Below are positions 1-10,244 of a stretch of DNA of 64,000 bases, piece after piece. The DNA is taken from positions 16,762,667 through 16,826,666 of the forward strand of contig CM119271.1 of NCBI GenBank assembly GCA_051294375.1, written 5' to 3'. Each line of letters opens with the position of its first letter. The first letter of the stretch is position 1. This DNA is from Paraspadella gotoi (taxonomy: Eukaryota; Chaetognatha). The notes beneath the pieces are model-generated. The model was not told where the DNA came from and ran no database searches. It worked only from the letters and a program-made list of their open reading frames with translations. The translations under genes and the position numbers were made by a program.

Positions 1-452
1 GTCACTGACCACAACAAAAGCGACGACGACAATAATGCCGATAACGATTGACTTGATTGATTGATTGATTAAGTAATTAATTAATTGATAAATAAATTGA
101 TTGAATAATTTATTTTTAGATAAATAATTGATTGATTTAATAATTAATTGAGTTATTTATTGACTGATTAATTAATTATTGATTAATTAATTGAATAATT
201 TATTAAATAACTGAATAATTACTTGATTAATTAATACATCTTGTATTTACATTTAATATAAAAAGAAAAAGAAGCTTAATCAATTAGTGAAACAGGTGTT
301 TTGTCTTTTTCCATTTAAACTCATTTCCACTCAGACGATTCCATCGAAACTTGATTTCCAGTTTAATCACACACTTTTCTACGAACATACAAAATTTCAT
401 TCCAATTCATCCATCCAATCACGAGTAATTGGAATTTTTTGCTAAAGGACGA

Positions 453-483
<31 letters not shown>

Positions 484-645
484 GACGGACATCTTTTTTG
501 TATAAATTATCATACTTCGATTTTCTGACATAATATAGACAATGACAAGATTGAGGGGGCGTACCGACAGGCCGACAGGCGTACCGACAGGCCGACAAAA
601 TAAATTACAAAGCCGGGATCTGCTGATAAGCAGATCCGACTAAAA
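1..645 (+). repeat. Left arm of inverted repeat; copy of the (GGAC)n dispersed element
   Basis: The opening GTCACTGACCACAACAAAAG and ATGCCGATAACGATTGACTT reappear reverse-complemented at 2740-2815. Order: AT-rich TTAATTGATT tract (50-240), conserved core (310-435; ACTCATTTCCACT, GATTCCATCGAAACTTGATT, GAGTAATTGG), (GACA)n/(GGAC)n tract (455-490), ACATCTTTTTTGTATAAATT, then a palindromic end at 617-636, GATCTGCTGATAAGCAGATC, followed by CGACTAAAAA. Confidence 0.8.
617..636. repeat. Palindromic terminus of the dispersed element
   Basis: GATCTGCTGATAAGCAGATC: 8-bp self-complementary arms around a 4-base centre. It recurs near the corresponding end at 1699-1716 in opposite orientation and, degenerate, at about 62130-62150. 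Confidence 0.75.
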
Positions 646-729
646 AGACGCCAGCGAAAGTCACAAACAGAAATGGACAACATCAAATCCGTTGAGGAGA
701 GAGAGAGAAAAAGAGAGAGAGAGGAGAGA

Positions 730-791
<62 letters not shown>

Positions 792-867
792 CGGATGATA
801 AAGAATAGAGCAACGACGCATTCAGAGCGAAAATTAGTTTTTTTTGAAAAACGAATTCTTTGGAAGT

Positions 868-952
868 ATGAAATGAAGTGAAATGAAATGAAATGAAATG
901 AAATGAAATGAAATGAAATGAAATGAAATGAAATGAAATGAAAAGAGATGAA
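868..952 (+). repeat. (AAATG)n pentanucleotide microsatellite
   Basis: About 15 near-perfect tandem AAATG units ending in AAAAGAGATG. Confidence 0.95.
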
Positions 953-1244
953 AAAATTAACCTAATTACAAGTTTTTGGAAAAATAAGGGCGTCCGTGGC
1001 TAACTGGATAATTTTTAATAAATTCTTTAATACTTCAGTTGTCAGTTTAAGATGATAGCGACAACGATGACGATGACAAATACTACGATGATGACAACGA
1101 CGAAAAAGACGATGACGACGAAGAATCAAGCGCTGAAGTAATAAATCCCTCGACCAACGAAGCTTCACGACGATGGGTGCATAACTAATTCTTGGCAATG
1201 GATGAAGATTTAGTCTTATTAAAAACTTTTAATCGGCTATAAAC

Positions 1245-1443
<199 letters not shown>

Positions 1444-1684
1444 GGCGCCGCAACAAATGCGATAATGACGTCGTTTGTGACGTCAACGTTAAACCCTAAA
1501 AATGTCGTCTTCATCGTCGTCGTTTTCGTCGTCGTTGTTATCGTCTTCGTTGTCGTTTTAATCTTCATTGTCGTTATCGTCGTCATTGTCGTCTTTCTAA
1601 TTTTATCACCACAATGTCACAAATCACAAATCAATTAATCTCTTTATAAATACAAATGAATCATTGATTGAAATTTAATAAGAT

Positions 1685-2815
1685 AGTTTTTTAGTCGTAT
1701 CTGCTTATCAGCAGATTCCGACTTTATAATTCACTTTTGTCGGTCCGTCGGTCCCACCCCAAAATCTTGTCGGTAAATCATTTTTATCATATCAGAAACT
1801 CGAATTATGATAAATTATGCAAAAAAAATGATGTCTGTGTGTCCGTCCATCTGTAGTCGGGTATTGCCTAGGTTCACCCCGCCTAAAAGCATGACACCTG
1901 GTTCCAAGCCCAGGACCCGTTACATGGCTGCTAGAGGGGGTTAAAGAAGTTGCGGATATACACTCTTTAGCCCCACTTAACGCCTTTCCACACTGGAGAG
2001 CCCATCCTGTCAAGCGTATTCCAACATTCTGATTCCAGGCCCAATGACTTGCTGAAGATTGCTCCCCTCCCTCCACTGGAAGCAGTGCGGGGTGGGTTAC
2101 AATCTGGGGGGCATGTAGTCGGGCATTGATTAGGTTCACCCCGCCTTAATGCATGACACATTCAGACCACAAAGTACTGGGTTCAATCCCAACCTAGTAC
2201 CTACCCTGCGGGAAGCGTGAGGATGGCCGTAAGCCGCCTTGGGGGCGTGGAAAACACTCATGCCTGGTTCCAAGCCCAGGACCCGTTCCATGGCTGCTAG
2301 AGGGGTTTAAAGAAGTTGCGGATAGCACTCTTCTGCCCCACTTAGCCCATCCTGTCGATCGTATTCCAACCTTCTGTACAAATGAAATGAGTTTTAATGG
2401 AAAAAAAAACAAAAAAATATATTTCCTTATTTGAACGCCAATTACTCATAAGTGGACGGGGCGATTGACTTGAAATTTTCTATGTGGGTAGGAAAAGTGT
2501 ATGATTAAACTGGAAATCAAGTTTCGATGGAATCGTCTGAGTGGAAATGAGTTTAAATGGAAAAAACAAAAAACAAGATATATTATGCAAGATGTATTAA
2601 TTAATCAAAAAATTAATCAGTTAATTAATCAATTAATCAATTAATCAATCATTTAATTATTCAATCAATCAATTTATTTAGTTATCTATTAATTAATTTT
2701 TCAATCAATAAATTTAATTATTTAATCAATAAATCAATCAATCAAGTCAATCGTTATCGGCATTATTGTCGTCGTCGCCATCATCGTCGTCGTTGCTTTT
2801 GTCATTGTCAGTGAC
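1685..2815 (-). repeat. Right arm of inverted repeat; dispersed element interrupted by a SINE
   Basis: Reverse complement of 1-645: palindromic end at 1699-1716, then GATAAATTATGCAAAAAAAA, then (after an insertion at about 1855-2375) the core with CTCATAAGTGGACGGGG and AAGTTTCGATGGAATCGTCT, then AT-rich ATTAATCAATT and the closing (GTC)n end. Confidence 0.8.
1855..2375 (+). mobile_element. Dimeric SINE-like insertion
   Basis: Two related units (1855-2110 and 2112-2375), each starting GTAGTCGGG-ATT and GGTTCACCCCGCCT and ending in ATCCTGTC-GTATTCCAAC. Both carry TGGTTCCAAGCCCAGGACCC and GGCTGCTAGAGGGG. The second has an extra segment with GGGTTCAATCCC, a good RNA polymerase III B-box. It interrupts the dispersed element at 1685-2815 near its (GGAC)n tract. 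A related copy on the other strand is at 39560-39830. Confidence 0.65.
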
Positions 2816-2886
2816 GAAAAGACCTCAAACTTGTTAGTATTAGATTCCATCGGACGATCATCGTCATCATCATCATCGTCATCATC

Positions 2887-2944
<58 letters not shown>

Positions 2945-3251
2945 AAGAGCCCTCATTTTGTTTCCGCGCCCAACAATGAATAAATATAAAAACTGATGAA
3001 CGAAAAGCTGAAAAAAGACTCAATTTAAATTTATATTTTATGAAAAGTTGTTTTGTGAATTAGTTTAGCGGATCTTTAAAAAAATATGCTTATTGTTGTT
3101 CTTGATTTCTGAACCGCGAATAGAAATTTCGCGAAGACGTGTGTTATTATCGTGTCAATTTTCATAGTCTCTTTCTTTCTCTCTCTCTCTCTCTTTCTCT
3201 CTCTCTCNNNNNNNNNNNNNNNNNNNNNNNNNCTCTTCCTCTCGTCTCTCG

Positions 3252-3285
<34 letters not shown>

Positions 3286-3474
3286 TTCGTCTCTCTCTCT
3301 CTCTCCTTTTTCTCACTCTTCCTCTCCCTCTCTCCGCGAATTCCTCCTCAGTTCCTCGTTTCCCAAGTCGTAGTCAATTCTGCCCGAACTGTAAGTCCGC
3401 GGGGGGCGGGGGGGGCAAAGGGCGACGGCGGTCAGAACTCACCTAGGACGCCGCCCGCGCCGCCGCCCAGCCGC
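2816..3474. other. Gene-free stretch with (GA)n, (CT)n and an N gap
   Basis: Contains ATC/GTC repeats (2860-2890), (GA)n (2890-2947), AT-rich single-copy DNA (2950-3165), CT-rich DNA around the gap at 3208-3232, and a GC-rich segment (3390-3474). No recognisable gene. Confidence 0.7.
3208..3232. other. 25-N assembly gap within CT repeat
   Basis: Fixed-length placeholder inside (CT)n. Confidence 0.99.
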
Positions 3475-3562
3475 CGCCGCCGCTAACATGCCGCGCCGCA
3501 GCCAGCCTCGTTGCGCGAAAAAGTTTAATTAGGGAATGCAGACCCCGGTCGCGCATATAAAT
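3443..3562 (-). promoter_or_regulatory. Candidate core promoter and first exon (minus strand)
   Basis: Reading the minus strand: a TATA-like ATTTATATG (3554-3562), about 65 bases further an ATG (3487-3489) opening a short Ala/Arg-rich frame (M-L-A-A-A-A-A-G-R-R-R), ended by a consensus donor CCTAG|GTGAGT (boundary 3443/3442). The segment is GC-rich against its surroundings. The arrangement fits a first coding exon, but no second exon or product can be named. The TATA part is repeated at 5130-5140; the exon part is not cleanly present there. Confidence 0.25.
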
Positions 3563-4359
3563 GAGTGCGGCGCTGGGAGTAGAGAGAGAGGCAGGTGCCA
3601 AGGGGATAGCGGCGGGTGCCTGGGAGGAGGTAGGAGATGATGGAGAGAAAGAGAGGCAGGTGCCAGGGAGGAGAAAGCAGGTTGCCAAGGAGATAGTGAC
3701 AGGTCCCAGGGAGGAGCGGTAAGACATGAATGGTGAGAAGAGAGCAGGTGACCGAGGAAGAGGAAGGTGCATTGAGAAGTGAAGGTACGATATAGGAAAG
3801 AAGATGAGGAGGGTAGAAAGAAGGAGGAGGAGGAGGAGGAGGAGGAGGGCGAAAGGTCTGCCCTGTTTCGCTGAAAACGTCCACAGCCGAAAGGGCGATC
3901 CTCTCTCAGTCGTCTCTATATCATCTCTCCCTCTCTCTCTCTCCCGTTATCTATCTCTCTCTCTCCCTCTTTCTCTCCCTTAATTTCTCCCCTCGTCTCT
4001 CTCTCGTCTTTCCCTCTCTCTCCGTCTCTCTCTCGTCTCCGGTCCTCTCTCTCTCATCTCCATCTCTCCGTCATGCTCTAGTCTCTTCCCGTCTAGTCTC
4101 TTCTCCTGGGGGTCTCTGCTCCCTATATCTCTCTCTCTGCCTCCTCTATCTCTCCCTCTCCTTCTCTCTCTCTCCCTCTTTCTCCCTCTCTCTCTCTGGC
4201 TCTCTCTCTCTCGCCTCTCGTCTCTTCTCCCTCTCTCTCCCTCTCTTCTCTACTGCCTCTCTCTAATCTCTCCTCTGCCTCTCTCCCTCTCTCTCTGCCT
4301 CTCTGCCTCTCTCTCTCTCTGCTCTCTGCCTCATCTCCTCTCCTCTCTCTCTCTCTCTC

Positions 4360-4391
<32 letters not shown>

Positions 4392-4990
4392 GACCGCCAA
4401 AGAGACAAACAGCCCAAAGCCACGCCTCTCTCCCCTCTTGTGAGGTCGCAAGGAGTCGGGGTTTACAAGTTGCTCAACTTGAAAGGTTTCACTAAAAATT
4501 ATTGTCACTTCTCTTAAACATTTATTTCTAGCTATTTAGTGAATTATTTTTCTTTCTCTCTTGAATTTATGCTTCTGATCCGTCAAATCAATTTTTTTTC
4601 ATTGATTAAAATATTAAATATTAAATTATCATTATCTTGCCCCTGACTTTGGGACGTGGTTAAAGCATTTCATATACCTCTTTTCAAGTAGTTAGGACTC
4701 TTTCAATCCTGCTTTGCAAGCTTTTCGATCAATTAATAGGAAGTCTCGAAAATCCAGAAAGATGGAATCAAATGGAATCGAATGGAAACCGCACCGGATG
4801 GAATCAAGCTTGAAAATAGATTAGTATTTTAAAGTCCGATTGATTATGTGTATACTTTTATTTTGGACACTTGAAACTATTTAATTAATTAATTAATTCT
4901 TTCTTTAACCTTTTCTGGCTGATAATGTCTTAAACTCTTACCAAGGTCCTTGCAGTAGTTTTTTCTTAAACTGACCGGTCGCCCACTCAT
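3475..4990. repeat. Copy 1 of a tandem direct duplication
   Basis: Aligns with 5058-6550: TTGCGCGAAAA, CATATAAATGAGTGCGGCGC, an AGG-rich stretch with GGCGGGTGCCTGGGAGGAGG, a ~450-bp CT-rich block, CCGCCAAAGAGACAAACAGC, CCAGAAAGATGGAATCAAAT, and TTTTTCTTAAACTGACCGGT. Differences are mostly single-base indels. Confidence 0.9.
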
Positions 4991-5057
4991 ATTCCTCGCC
5001 TCTTCTCTCTCTCTCTCTCATCTCTCTCGTCTCTCTCTCTTCTTTCCTCGTTTCCCA

Positions 5058-5732
5058 ACTCGCCGCTACCAGCCCGCCGCAGCCAGCTCGTTGCGCGAAA
5101 AGTTAATTAGGGATGCAGACCCGGTCGCGCATATAAATGAGTGCGGCGCTGGGAGAGAGAGAGAGGCAGGTGCCAAGGGGATAGCGGCGGGTGCCTGGGA
5201 GGAGGTAGAGATGATGGAGAGAAGAGAGCAGGTGCCAGGGAGGAGAAAGCAGGTGCCAAGGAGATAGTGACAGGTCCCAGGGAGGAGGTAGACATGATGG
5301 TGAGAAGAGAGCAGGTGCCAGGAAGGAGGTGCATTGAGAAGTGAAGGTACGATATAGAAAGAAGATGAGGAGGAGAAGAAGGAGGAGGAGGAGGAGGAGG
5401 AGGAGGGCGAAAGGTCTCCCTGTTCGCTGAAAACGTCACAGCCGAAAAGGGCGACTCTCTCTCTCTCTCTATATCTCTCTCCCTCTCTCTCTCTCCCGTT
5501 ATCTATCTCTCTCTCTCCCTCTTTCTCTCCCTTAATTTCTCCCCTCGTCTCTCTCTCGTCTTTCCCTCTCTCTCCGTCTCTCTCTCGTCTCCGGTCCTCT
5601 CTCTCTCATCTCCATCTCTCCGTCATGCTCTAGTCTCTTCCCGTCTAGTCTCTTCTCCTGGGGGTCTCTGCTCCCTATATCTCTCTCTCTCTTCCTTCTC
5701 CTCTCGCCTCCTCCTTATCTCTCCCTCTCTCT

Positions 5733-5770
<38 letters not shown>

Positions 5771-6550
5771 CTTTCTCTCTGCTCTCTCTACTTCTCTCCT
5801 CTCTCTCTTCTTTCCCTCTCTCTCTCCTCTCTTCTCTATCCTCTCTCTAATCTCTCCTCTCCTCTCTCTCCTCTCTCTCTGCCTCTCTGCCTCTCTCTGC
5901 TCTCTCTCTCTTCCTCTCTCTCTCTCCTCTCTCCTCTCTGCTCTCCTCTCCTTCTCTCTCCCTCTCTCTCTCTCTCTCTCTTGACCGCCAAAGAGACAAA
6001 CAGCCCAAAGCCACGCCTCTCTCCCCTTTGAGGTCGCAGGAGTCGGTTTACAAGTTGCTCACATCTTAAAGTTTCACTAAAAATTATTGTCAACTTCTCT
6101 TAACATTTATTTCTCTATTTAGTGAATTATTTTCTTTCTCTCTTGAATTTATGCTTCTGATCCGTCAATCAATTTTTTTCAATTGATTAAATATTAAATA
6201 TTAAATTATCAATTATCTTGCCCCTGACTTTGGACGTGTTAAAGCTTTCATTCCTCTTTCAAGTAGTAGGACTCTTTCAAGCTTTTGCAAGCTTTTCGAT
6301 CATTATAGGAAGTCTCGAAATCCAGAAAGATGGAATCAAATGGAATCGAATGGAACCGCACCGAAATGGAATCAAGCTTGAAAATAGTTATTTAAAGTCC
6401 GATTGGATTATGTTGTATACTTTTATTTTGACACTTGAAACTATTTAATTAATTAATTAATTTCTTTCTTTACTTTTCTGACTGATAATTCTTAAACTCT
6501 ACCAAGGTCCTTGCAAGTAGTTTTTCTTAAACTGACCGGTCGCCACCTTC
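5058..6550. repeat. Copy 2 of the tandem direct duplication
   Basis: Partner of 3475-4990 with the same landmarks in the same order; the last ~30 bp overlap the start of the inverted arm at 6522. No coding potential beyond low-complexity frames in either copy. Confidence 0.9.
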
Positions 6551-6578
6551 CTCCCTCTCTCTCTCTCTCGTCTCTTCT

Positions 6579-6612
<34 letters not shown>

Positions 6613-7217
6613 CTCCTTTATCTCTCTCTCTCTCTCTCTCTTCTTTTCTCTTTCCCACAAAGAAAGTAAAATCACACCTTGTCATCCACCTTTCTCCTCC
6701 TCCTCCTCCTCCTCCTCCTCCCTCCTTTTTTTCCTTTCCTTTCCTTTCCTTTTCCTTTCCTTTCCTCTCCTTTCCTTTCCTTTCCTTTCTTTTCCTCTCC
6801 TCCCTTTTTCTTTCCTCAGATTGATCACCAAACCGGCTGCCGAATTCGTACCCAAGTATTTTTCCATCGCGTCCTTGGGTCCAACCGAATTTTTTTTTAT
6901 CCCCAATTCATATCACCAGTTTATATCCCCGTTTTATTCTCATTTTATCTCATCGTTTTTATTATCCGCAACACAAGGACAAAAATGCGTTTAACTCGGG
7001 TAATTTTTCATCAATTTGGTTAATATTTGGTATAAAATAAGATCTTTAATTTGTACTTGTGAAGTTATATATAAGTTATATATAAGTTATATTATCACAT
7101 TAAAGAGCGATCTCATGATTCTAGAAACGAAATCGGATCAACGAGGCATCGGCCAATAAGCAGATGGGCTTCCTTTCGCCTGTTAATTTTACCCTTACCT
7201 CCGATCCGATGGAACCG

Positions 7218-7308
7218 TATAAAAGAGAACCCGAAATTGTATTGATTCACTCTGCCCAAAAAAAATGACACCGTTTTGTATTATCGTTTATTTTTCTGAA
7301 GAAATAAA
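7218..7308 (+). promoter_or_regulatory. TATA box and nearby poly(A) signal (LTR-like or promoter-like)
   Basis: TATAAAAG at 7218-7225 is a consensus TATA box; AATAAA follows at 7303-7308. Both are conserved in the inverted copy (12464-12471 and 12379-12384). A TATA box and poly(A) signal within 100 bp is typical of LTRs and compact transposon promoters, but I find no terminal TG..CA pair or second LTR. Confidence 0.3.
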
Positions 7309-7334
7309 ATCCACTTTGGTTTCGCCTAGAAATC

Positions 7335-7480
7335 CCTGTAGGGTGGACTAAAATCCACCAACCGTTCATCAGCGGTCATTGGTGCCGGAGGAAAGTCATT
7401 CGCCTCCCAACCCAAAGGTGCGCCAAGCAGTTAAGAGGGACGGGGCGCTTAACCCGCCTGTAACACGGTGTTACAGCCTG
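7335..7480 (+). mobile_element. tRNA-derived SINE-like repeat (SINE A)
   Basis: Shares AAAATCCACCAACCGTTCAT, CATTGGTGCCGGAGG, AGTCATTCGCCT and a perfect 19-bp palindrome (7458-7476) with copies at 12205-12350, 23995-24180 and 34145-34315. The better-preserved copies read, in this orientation, AACCCAAAGGTCCTGGGTTC then TAGCCCGGTGGTCGCCC, a good T-arm/B-box. This copy has lost most of that part. Confidence 0.65.
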
Positions 7481-7760
7481 ATTTCTACTGGTACGATTCC
7501 ATTGAAACTTGATTTACACTTGATTTCCACTGGTACGATTCCATTGAAACTTGATTTCCAGCATAATCACCTTCTTCTCGATCATATGATCAATTGTCCC
7601 GTCCACACATGAGTAATTGGCGTTAAAAGCCAAGGTCGGACGGACGGACGGACGGATTGACGGCTGGACGGACGAACTGATATCAATTTGATCATAATTC
7701 CAAGATCTGACAAGCTTTTGTGCTGGGACCGACCGATTAAAAACGAAATTCCGATGCAGT
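7480..7760 (+). repeat. Dispersed (GGAC)n element, partial copy
   Basis: Core with GATTCCATTGAAACTTGATT, then CACACATGAGTAATTGGCGT and a GGAC-rich tract (7638-7675), ending near CGACCGATTAAAAAC. The start of the core is repeated (7480-7510 and 7518-7560). Confidence 0.75.
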
Positions 7761-8085
7761 GCATGTAATAAATCATGTGATCACCCGGAAATATATGTGA
7801 AAAAAAGTCTGTGGCACAACAGACTTTGGGATTTCCCTTCTTGTGTTTTTACGGTTTTTATGTTCAGGTTTAAGGAAAATGAACTTTTTTGGTGCGGAGG
7901 AGAAAGTAATACGAGGCACAAACTTGTTGGCGTAGAGCCAACGCCATATTGGCAAGAGGCCAACAGGCCAACAGGCCGAATGAACACGTAGAGAAAAGCA
8001 GGCCACGGGGCTGATTGTACAATGAACAAGCATTGCAGAAGGACAAAGCCAATAAAGACAATGAAAACAACAGCTTCAATAAAGA

Positions 8086-8216
8086 GCACGACGACAATAA
8101 TAACGACGACGACAAGGACGAGGACAACAACGACTACAACGACGACGACGACAACGACAACGACAACGACGACAACGACAACGACGACAACGACAACGAC
8201 GACAACGACGACGACC
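8086..8216 (+). repeat. (GAC)n-type trinucleotide array
   Basis: Interspersed GAC, AAC and GAT triplets with no stop codon in the GAC frame. The inverted copy is at 11180-11600. Confidence 0.9.
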
Positions 8217-8306
8217 TCTTAAACTGAAGAATCGTCTCCCTTGTTTTTATCAGGTGATAAAATCTGGAGAAAGAGAAGGGAAAATAATAGGCCGTTCGCG
8301 CGGTGC

Positions 8307-8640
8307 CAGATTGCGGTGCCAGATTGTGAAGTCAGATTGAGGAGCCAGATTGTGAAGTCAGATTGGCAAGCAAGATTTCAGGGCCAGATTGCGGATTCAG
8401 ATTACGGTGCCAGATTGCGGTGCCATATTACGTTGCCAGATTGCGGATTCAGATTACGGTGCCAGATTGCGGTGCAAGATTGCGAAGTAAAATTGTGGAG
8501 CTAGATTGCAGTGGCAGATTGCAAAGCCAGATTGCGGTGCCATATTACGGTGCCAGATTGCAGAGCCAGATTGCAGAGCCATATTGCAGAGCCCGATTGC
8601 AGTCAAAGATTGCGAAGCCATTCTGATTCGGTCAGATTGC
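8307..8640 (+). repeat. 13-bp minisatellite, about 25 units
   Basis: Tandem units of CAGATTGCGGTGC with variants such as CAGATTGTGAAGT, CAGATTACGGTGC and CATATTACGGTGC. Because 13 is not a multiple of 3, each frame cycles every 39 bp and translates to 13-residue repeats containing QIAVPDC and similar phrases. No spacers, so not CRISPR. The inverted and less regular copy is at 10770-11085. Confidence 0.95.
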
Positions 8641-8655
8641 TTCAAATTAAGTCGC

Positions 8656-8680
8656 NNNNNNNNNNNNNNNNNNNNNNNNN
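8656..8680. other. 25-N assembly gap, probably of zero true length
   Basis: The inverted arm is continuous across the same point (GTTTAGCGACTTAATTTG at about 10750-10770), so AAGTCGC should join TAAACTGC directly. Confidence 0.99.
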
Positions 8681-8798
8681 TAAACTGCGGCGCTAAACCT
8701 TTGCGGACCTGAGTTGAGGAAGCGCAGTCCTTTGCATTCATCGTCGTTATTATGATAAACGCAATCTTTGGATGCTGGAGGGCTTGTCTCTGTCGTGA

Positions 8799-8834
<36 letters not shown>

Positions 8835-9283
8835 AGAGAGAAGAGAGAGAGAGAGAGAAGAGAGAAGAGAGCGTCTTGCGCCGCCCTCTTTTAATCTCAT
8901 TGCTTCCTCCATTTCTTAAACTCTCTCTACGCTCCTCCCCTCTCTTTCTCTCTTCTCTACAGTCCGCTCTCTCCTCCCTCTCCCTCTCTCTCATCTCCTC
9001 CGCATTCTGGCTTATTTAAGACTTCAATCGTCTCTTTTTTTTTCCGTTTATTTGTCTCATAAAAATCACTAAAAACATTTGGAATCGGAATTCGACTGGG
9101 AAAGCGCTAGGGTCTCTGCTCTCATCTCTCTCTCTCTCTCTCTCTTCTCCTCCTCTCTCTCTTTCTCTCATCTCTCTCTCTCCTCTCTCTTTCTCTCCTC
9201 TCTCTCTTTCTCTCCCTCTCCCTTCTCTCTCTCCTTCTCTCTTCCTCCTCTTCTCTCCTCTCTCTTTCTCTCTCTCCACTTTT

Positions 9284-9314
<31 letters not shown>

Positions 9315-9363
9315 TCTCCTCATCTCTCCTCTCATTCGATCTCATCCTCTCTCATTCTCTCTC

Positions 9364-9564
9364 TCTCACTCGCGATTTTTTATGGGTTTATCCGCCCCGG
9401 AAATCGGTGACCGCCTCCAACGGACCAGATCGACTTTCCGTCACTTTTTTTCCCTTATTTTCTTTTTTTCCTTTTTCTTCCCTTTTGTTTCTTTTATTTC
9501 TATTTAATTTTTTATTCACAGCTTATTATTCAGTAATTTCACATTGTGAGATGCGTTTCTATGT

Positions 9565-9607
<43 letters not shown>

Positions 9608-10142
9608 GAGGGCTTTAATCAGGTAGATTTAAAACGCTAAAATTCGTTACGCAAAAAGGCCCAATCGTCTAAATCACGTTTTTTCGAGATCCAAATTGGA
9701 AACGAGAGGAAAGATTTTTTTTCTGCGTTCCTCCAATCAGGAAGAGGCAAAGAGAAGAGGAGGAGGAGGAGAGGAGGAGGAGGAGGAGATAAAGAGAAAT
9801 TACAGAATTAAGAAATAAAAGAAATTTTATGTATAGAACGAATTAAGCATGTATAACTGAAAATGTGACTTATGGTTCAGTTCACTTTATTTTTCGTCCT
9901 TTACTAAATAGAGGTGACAATGAAGACGATGACGACAAACAGCGAAATGGCCGATAAGGCTTTTATGTTTGGCGGAATAAGAGACAGAGAGAGGGAAGAG
10001 AGTGAACTTGAATCAATTTAAAATTATGCTTAAATGGATTAATTAAATATGAAATATTGCCGTTTGTACTTTCAATCTCAGAAGAGGAAAGATACAATGG
10101 AGAAAGAAAAGCACTAAACAGCCGGCATACCGGCTGTTTTAG
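9364..10142 (+). repeat. Spacer of the inverted repeat; direct copy at 15515-16266
   Basis: Begins CACTCGCGATTTTTTATGGG and includes CGGACCAGATCGACTTTCCG, a (TGTC)n run (9567-9608), an AGG tract (9758-9790) and GACTTATGGTTCAGTTCAC. The same order occurs at 15515-16266. It ends with a hairpin AAACAGCCGGCATACCGGCT-GTTT (10119-10142); the other copy stops inside that hairpin at an N gap. Confidence 0.9.
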
Positions 10143-10149
10143 TATTTCT

Positions 10150-10172
10150 CAGATAGAGAGAGAGAGAATGAG

Positions 10173-10244
<72 letters not shown>

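Larger units (their letters stand above)
6522..9370 (+). repeat. Left arm of a ~2.9-kb inverted repeat
   Basis: Reverse complement of 10150-13232. Order: CTTAAACTGACCGGTCG, CT-rich, (TTTCC)n (6725-6800), a TATA/AATAAA segment (7218-7308), SINE A (7335-7480), dispersed element (7480-7760), a segment with TTGGCGTAGAGCCAACGCC, (GAC)n (8086-8216), 13-bp minisatellite (8307-8640), an N gap, then GA/CT-rich DNA. The arrays are more regular here than in the other arm. Confidence 0.9.

Noticed and set aside
988-1010. tRNA-Arg-like 5' sequence (GGGCGTCCGTGGCTAACTGG)
   Set aside because: Only the acceptor/D-arm side is present; no anticodon arm or B-box follows.
8307-8640. CRISPR-like regular repeats
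   Set aside because: Units are contiguous 13-mers without spacers in a eukaryotic context; it is a minisatellite.
10119-10142. Rho-independent-type terminator or histone 3' stem-loop
   Set aside because: Eukaryotic context, and the sequence does not match the histone stem-loop consensus.
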